From: Roseovarius sp. MMSF_3350
GTDB taxonomy: Bacteria > Pseudomonadota > Alphaproteobacteria > Rhodobacterales > Rhodobacteraceae
DNA: 64,000 nucleotides
Direction of reading: 5' to 3'
NCBI RefSeq assembly: GCF_030733425.1
Contig: NZ_JASHIZ010000010.1
Coordinates: forward strand, 84,763-148,762
This document shows positions 61,372-64,000 of the stretch, one piece after another. Each line of letters begins with the position of its first letter. The first letter of the stretch is position 1. Below the pieces are notes generated by a model, which saw only the letters and a list, made by a program, of their open reading frames with translations, ran no database searches and was not told where the DNA came from. The translations under genes were made by a program, and so were the position numbers.

Positions 61372-62888
61372 CCCACGCTGCCTTCCAGCGAAATCGCCAC
61401 CAACTGCTGCGCTTCCATGGCGAACTCCATCGGCAGTGCCTGCAGCACGTCCTTGCAGAACCCGTTCACCACCAGCGCCACGGCCTCTTCCTCGTCCATG
61501 CCGCGCTGGCGGCAATAGAACAGCTGGTCGTCATCGACCTTCGACGTGGTCGCCTCGTGCTCCACCCGGGACGAGTTGTTCTTGACCTCGATATAAGGCA
61601 CCGTGTGCGCCCCGCATTCCGAGCCGATCAGCAGGCTGTCGCATTGCGTATAGTTGCGGCTGTCCTTGGCCTTGGGATGCATCGAGACAAGACCGCGATA
61701 GGTGTTCTGCGCGTGGCCCGCACTGATACCTTTCGACACGATCCGGCTCTTGGTGTTCTTGCCAAGGTGGATCATCTTCGTGCCGGTATCGGCCTGTTGC
61801 CAGTTGTTGGTGATGGCGATGGAATAGAACTCGCCCTGGCTTTCATTGCCGCGCAGGATGCAGCTGGGGTATTTCCACGTCACGGCCGAGCCGGTCTCGA
61901 CCTGCGTCCACATCACCTTGGCCCGGTCGCCCCGGCAATCGGCGCGCTTGGTGACGAAGTTGTAGATGCCGCCCTTGCCCTCTTCGTCGCCCGGGAACCA
62001 GTTCTGCACCGTGGAATATTTCACCTCGGCATCTTCCTCGACGATGATTTCCACCACGGCGGCGTGCAGCTGCGAAGTGTCGCGCTGCGGCGCGGTGCAG
62101 CCTTCGAGGTAGCTGACATAAGAACCCTTGTCGGCGATGATCAGCGTCCGCTCGAACTGGCCGGTATTCTCGGCGTTGATGCGGAAATAGGTCGACAGCT
62201 CCATCGGGCAGCGCACGCCCGGCGGCACGTAGACGAACGAGCCGTCCGAAAAGACGGCCGAGTTGAGCGTCGCGTAGAAGTTGTCGTTCACCGGCACGAC
62301 CGACCCGAGGTATTTCTTCACCAGCTCGGGATGCTCGCGGATCGCCTCGGAGATCGAGCAGAAGATCACGCCCGCCTTCTTCAACTCCGCCTGAAAGGTC
62401 GTCCCGACGCTGACGCTATCGAACACCGCGTCCACGGCCACCTTGCGGCCCTCGGCAGGCGCCTCCTCGGCGCCCTCGACGCCGGCCAGGATCATCTGCT
62501 CCTTCAGCGGAATGCCCAGTTTCTCGTAGGTTTCCAGCAGCTTGGGATCGACCTCGTCCAACGACTTGGGTTTGACCTCCATGCTCTTGGGCCGGGCATA
62601 GTAGTACTGATTCTGAAAGTCGATCTCGGGATAGTCGACCATCGCCCAGTCCGGCTCTTCCTTCTGCAGCCAGCGCGCGTAGGCCTGCAGACGCCACTCG
62701 GTCATCCACTCGGGCTCGCCATTCTTCTCCGAGATCAGCTTGACGATCTCCGGCGTCAGCCCCTTGGGCGCGTACTCCATCTCGATATCGGTATTCCAGC
62801 CGTACTTGTACGTGCTGATGTCGCGCACCGCGTCGACCGTTTCCTTGTCGACGCCTTCCTTGACTTGGGTTTCATCCAGTGCCGCCAT
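61368..62888 (-). CDS. sufB: Fe-S assembly scaffold subunit SufB
   Basis: 506 residues. Highly typical: [99 protein letters not shown], and [23 protein letters not shown] with conserved Cys near the end of the helix. It holds the nascent cluster with SufC and SufD. AGGAGG precedes the ATG. 24 bp after the cysteine desulfurase. Confidence 0.98.
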   Translation of the reverse strand: MAALDETQVKEGVDKETVDAVRDISTYKYGWNTDIEMEYAPKGLTPEIVKLISEKNGEPEWMTEWRLQAYARWLQKEEPDWAMVDYPEIDFQNQYYYARPKSMEVKPKSLDEVDPKLLETYEKLGIPLKEQMILAGVEGAEEAPAEGRKVAVDAVFDSVSVGTTFQAELKKAGVIFCSISEAIREHPELVKKYLGSVVPVNDNFYATLNSAVFSDGSFVYVPPGVRCPMELSTYFRINAENTGQFERTLIIADKGSYVSYLEGCTAPQRDTSQLHAAVVEIIVEEDAEVKYSTVQNWFPGDEEGKGGIYNFVTKRADCRGDRAKVMWTQVETGSAVTWKYPSCILRGNESQGEFYSIAITNNWQQADTGTKMIHLGKNTKSRIVSKGISAGHAQNTYRGLVSMHPKAKDSRNYTQCDSLLIGSECGAHTVPYIEVKNNSSRVEHEATTSKVDDDQLFYCRQRGMDEEEAVALVVNGFCKDVLQALPMEFAMEAQQLVAISLEGSVG

Positions 62889-62912
62889 GGGCCACCTCCT
62901 CGGTTTTTCTCT

Positions 62913-63932
62913 TCACGCCGCGCGGGCGCGGAACTTGTCATGCTGTTTCACCCAGGCTCGCGCAAAGGCCAGCACCTCGTCTTCCGTGTTCGCGGGGCCC
63001 AGCGAGACCCGGACGGCGCTCTGCGCCTCCACCTCGTCGAACCCCATCGCCGCCAGCACGCGGCTTGCCTTGACCTTGCCGCTGGAACAGGCCGAACCGG
63101 CCGATATCGCGAACCCCGCGAGATCCATCGCCATAACCTGCGTTTCACCCTTCCAGCCGGGCGTGATGAAGCAGGATGTGTTCGGCAGCCTTTCTTCGGA
63201 TTTCCCGACAAAAATAGTCACTGGGGAGGATTCCTCAATAGCGTTTTCTAGAATCCTTCTAAGTTTTTTCACCTCGTCCCAAGTTCCGGCCTCCAGATCC
63301 CGCTGCGCGGCCTCCGCCGCGGCGCCGAATCCGGCGATGCCGATGATGTTCTCGGTGCCCGACCGGCGCCCCATCTCCTGCCCGCCGCCAGGGCTGAGCG
63401 CCGGAATATCCACCCCCTGCCGAACGATCAGCGCGCCCACGCCCTTCGGCCCGCCCAGCTTGTGTGCCGACATCACGCCCAGATCCGCACCCGACCAGGC
63501 GAACGAAAACGGCAGGCGGCCCACCGCCTGCGTGATATCCAGAAGCAGCAGGTTCTCGCCGGTCTCGGGCTGCGTCACCACCCCGGTCTCGGAATTGGCC
63601 AGCCCCATGGCGCGCACCATTGGCCCACTCTCGCCCGGCGCGTGATGCGCCCAGAGCGCGTCATGCGCGGTCGGCTGCACCTCCACGGTATCAAAGCCCG
63701 CCAGAACCCGCGCCGCCTCGGTCGCGCCGGAGGTGAACACCACCTCCTGCGGCTTGCACCCCACGGCGGCCGCCACCTGAGCCCGCGCCCGCTCCACCAG
63801 CGCCTTGGCGCTGCGCCCCTCGCCATGCACCGACGACGGATTGCCCACGACATCCATCGCCGCAACCATCGCCTCCCGCGCCTCGGCCCGAAGGGGCGCC
63901 GTCGCGTTGTAATCGAGGTAGACCCGGTTCAA
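62913..63932 (-). CDS. Cysteine desulfurase, IscS/NifS group
   Basis: 339 residues plus stop from TTG 63932, with GAGGGGG about six bases upstream; a longer ATG frame 17 codons earlier includes the extragenic motif and is rejected. YLDYNATAPLRAEAREAM is the family start, PLP Lys in GVMSAHKLGGPKGVG, catalytic Cys in SAGSACSSGKVKASRVL. A second desulfurase besides SufS in one operon is usual for Rhodobacteraceae suf clusters. An upstream iscR-like regulator would be expected beyond the window edge; it is not visible here. Confidence 0.93.
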   Translation of the reverse strand: MNRVYLDYNATAPLRAEAREAMVAAMDVVGNPSSVHGEGRSAKALVERARAQVAAAVGCKPQEVVFTSGATEAARVLAGFDTVEVQPTAHDALWAHHAPGESGPMVRAMGLANSETGVVTQPETGENLLLLDITQAVGRLPFSFAWSGADLGVMSAHKLGGPKGVGALIVRQGVDIPALSPGGGQEMGRRSGTENIIGIAGFGAAAEAAQRDLEAGTWDEVKKLRRILENAIEESSPVTIFVGKSEERLPNTSCFITPGWKGETQVMAMDLAGFAISAGSACSSGKVKASRVLAAMGFDEVEAQSAVRVSLGPANTEDEVLAFARAWVKQHDKFRARAA

Positions 63933-63943
63933 ACCGTCCCCCT

Positions 63944-63966
63944 CTTCTTCTGGCCATAAATATCCC
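63944..63966 (-). repeat. Recurrent extragenic motif, copy 3
   Basis: Identical over 23 nt to 16827-16849, on the minus strand (core TATTTATGGCCAGAAGAAG). It ends 11 bp upstream of the TTG start of the desulfurase, and the purines at its 3' end merge with the ribosome-binding region. It is preceded by a palindrome (63973-63993). Confidence 0.8.
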
Positions 63967-63972
63967 GGGGGT

Positions 63973-63993
63973 CGTCGAAACACCGTTTCGACG
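63973..63993. repeat. Palindrome next to the extragenic motif
   Basis: Perfect arms CGTCGAAAC (63973-63981) and GTTTCGACG (63985-63993) around ACC. It lies six bases upstream of copy 3 of the motif. A regulator site for the suf operon or a terminator of the upstream gene are both possible; the neighbouring gene lies outside the window. Confidence 0.6.
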
Positions 63994-64000
63994 TCGGGGG

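Overview
The window looks like chromosome of a high-GC alphaproteobacterium of the Rhodobacteraceae (Roseobacter group). The evidence is the conserved order dusB-ntrB-ntrC-ntrY-ntrX-trkA-trkH-hfq-hflX, NtrC and NtrX proteins without the sigma54-contact GAFTGA loop, a fused ispDF gene, a suf operon with two cysteine desulfurases, and compact operons with many ATGA start/stop overlaps. I cannot name the species from sequence alone.

Layout. (1) 0.1-9.8 kb, minus strand: yicC, gmk, a gamma-carbonic-anhydrase-like gene, phoR, then pstS-pstC-pstA-pstB-phoU-phoB, the complete phosphate uptake and sensing module. A three-unit Pho box lies upstream of pstS. (2) 10.1-13.1 kb: a PAS_5-type protein, an FMN-binding PPOX-like protein, hflX and hfq. 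(3) 13.3-24.1 kb: the Trk potassium system and two nitrogen two-component systems (ntrYX, ntrBC) with dusB, interrupted only by a divergent lipoprotein gene. (4) 24.3-28.9 kb: ispDF-pgpA-pncC on plus, then a GFA-family protein, an MmgE/PrpD protein, a COQ10/RatA-like protein and a 59-residue membrane protein.

(5) 28.9-55.2 kb is an accessory region, visibly richer in A+T. It begins at a compact element of two palindromes between 11-bp direct repeats (28929-29012) and ends at the 3' end of a tRNA-Arg(CCG) gene. Its left part (29-36 kb) holds two different ATP-grasp ligases, an RraA-like aldolase/decarboxylase, an Ldh_2-type oxidoreductase, a DUF218 protein, and an overlapping HTTM-DCC pair. 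I do not recognise this set as a described pathway. The right part (36-55 kb) is a Wzx/Wzy-dependent exopolysaccharide locus: ExoY-like priming transferase, glycosyltransferases, Wzy-like polymerase, Wzc-like co-polymerase/kinase, Wza-like export protein, Wzx flippase, a secreted glycoside hydrolase, and a DegT aminotransferase followed by a GMC flavoenzyme. Two very short membrane proteins (40313-40450 and 49482-49649) share a motif and look like paralogues.

(6) 55.2-64.0 kb, minus strand: tRNA-Arg, a small lipoprotein and the suf Fe-S assembly operon (cysteine desulfurase, sufB, a membrane protein, a YbjQ-like protein, a methyltransferase-like protein, sufC, sufD, two small multi-pass membrane proteins, sufS).

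A 23-nt extragenic motif occurs three times at gene borders (near 8.7, 16.8 and 63.95 kb). It belongs to no annotated gene. All functional calls come from reading the sequence; no database search was run.
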